Under the pieces are notes generated by a model, which saw only the letters and a program-made list of their open reading frames with translations, did not search any database and was not told the origin of the DNA. The position numbers were made by a program, and so were the translations under genes. Below are positions 63,412 through 64,000 of a stretch of DNA of 64,000 bases, piece after piece. This stretch comes from Oscillospiraceae bacterium MB24-C1 (GTDB lineage Bacteria; Bacillota; Clostridia; Oscillospirales; Ruminococcaceae), in assembly GCA_030913685.1 (NCBI GenBank), contig CP133187.1, positions 2,050,001 to 2,114,000 of the forward strand, in the 5' to 3' direction. Position 1 is the first letter of the stretch. Every line of letters begins with the position of its first letter.

Positions 63412-64000
63412 ATGAACATTGCGCACGTTGCCATTGAAAAAGCGACTTATGCTTATGATAAGGAATATGACTACCTGCTGCCGGAAACAATTTGTGCCAG
63501 GGCAGGTTGCCGCGTACTGGTGCCATTTGGGGCAGGCAATAGCACCCGGATCGGGTTAGTGCTCTCGGTTGAAGAAGCACAAAGGGAACTGCCCGAGCGA
63601 CTAAAGGCGATTCATTCGCTTTTGGATGCGGCACCGCTTTTAGACGATGAGGGACTTTTTCTACTAGCGGCTGTGCGCACCGCAACCTTTTGCACTTGGT
63701 TTGAGGCGTTGCGCGTATTGATACCGCCTGGTATGGGCGTGAAGGTCAATATGGGGCTTTCGCCGGTGCGAGACCAACATATAGAAGTCGAGGGGTTATC
63801 ACCCGAAGCACAGCAGCTGTATGCGCTTTTGGTTAACCGCCGCGGCATTACGCCGGAGGAAAAGGCGCTGTCTGCGCTTGGACTCTCCTCACGGTCGGCA
63901 TGCATTGAAGAGTTGGTTGCCGCAGGGCTTGTGACACGCAGCCGAATGATAAAAAAACGTATCGCAGACGAGCGTGCTGTGATGGCGCGGTTGGTCGTTG
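63412..64000 (+). CDS. priA: Primosomal protein N' (PriA helicase), N-terminal part, cut by window end
   Basis: The first 196 codons of PriA, a DNA helicase that restarts stalled replication forks. NIAHVAIEKATYAYDKEYDYLLPE and RVLVPFGAGNSTRIGLVL belong to the 3'-DNA-binding domain, and a winged-helix region follows (about 135-180). It starts 4 nt after the rpoZ stop. Helicase motifs lie beyond the window. Confidence 0.93.
   Translation, partial: MNIAHVAIEKATYAYDKEYDYLLPETICARAGCRVLVPFGAGNSTRIGLVLSVEEAQRELPERLKAIHSLLDAAPLLDDEGLFLLAAVRTATFCTWFEALRVLIPPGMGVKVNMGLSPVRDQHIEVEGLSPEAQQLYALLVNRRGITPEEKALSALGLSSRSACIEELVAAGLVTRSRMIKKRIADERAVMARLVV

Overview
The window is from a low-to-mid-GC Gram-positive anaerobe that forms endospores, most likely a clostridium of the Oscillospirales/Ruminococcaceae type. 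The evidence is spoIIE, a gerW/ytfJ spore gene, a LysM-GH18 spore-type hydrolase, lexA/hrcA/CIRCE control, a ferrous-iron (Feo) uptake operon, lysine 2,3-aminomutase and an archaeal-type three-piece glutamate synthase. The genus assignment is inference from gene content only. No intact mobile element, prophage, CRISPR array or tRNA gene was found.

Layout. 1-620: the 3' end of a 23S rRNA gene, a 5S rRNA gene and the terminator of an rRNA operon. 765-2519: degV, a nitroreductase and a decayed TraX remnant. 2620-7250 (minus): a split glutamate synthase (amidotransferase, Fe-S/FMN and GXGXG subunits) behind a repeat-studded promoter, then a DUF4349 protein. 7385-14215 (plus): a polyamine operon (speD, speA, speE, speB, carboxyspermidine dehydrogenase, nspC) that encodes two complete routes from putrescine to spermidine and sits behind a roughly 400-nt leader ending in a terminator-like hairpin. 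14612-18400 (minus): two NifX-like proteins, two ferredoxin-fused MinD ATPases, a DUF134 regulator and a DUF5320 protein; two of its promoters carry the same operator. 18593-22528 (minus): an HD-GYP protein and the feoA-feoA-feoB-FeoB-associated operon with two copies of an inverted-repeat metalloregulator site. 22736-30001: bcp, a spore-type LysM hydrolase, LysR, an aminotransferase, aspartate dehydrogenase and a DUF4153 membrane protein.

30406-45567: the ablAB osmolyte genes, glyQS, an intergenic stretch with strong RNA-like pairing, alr, a PPIase-like lipoprotein, a DUF1846 protein, spoIIE, gltX, a ComFB-like protein, an aminotransferase and trpS. 45688-50671: the class I heat-shock operon hrcA-grpE-dnaK-dnaJ under a perfect CIRCE element. 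50789-55907: two secreted or anchored proteins of unknown function, proS, acpP, lexA with a self-overlapping SOS-like box, and a SHOCT protein. 55923-64000: a long housekeeping run: site-2 protease, scpA-scpB, DUF2953, gerW/ytfJ, dacF, rluB, then yicC-remA-gmk-rpoZ-priA, with priA cut by the window edge.

Most of the window is conserved clostridial chromosome. The parts that invite a second look are regulatory: the polyamine leader, the shared operator pairs at the NifX/MinD and Feo loci, the TGCAA repeat cluster at the glutamate synthase promoter, and the paired-domain RNA candidate between glyQS and alr. No wholly new protein system could be demonstrated from the sequence.
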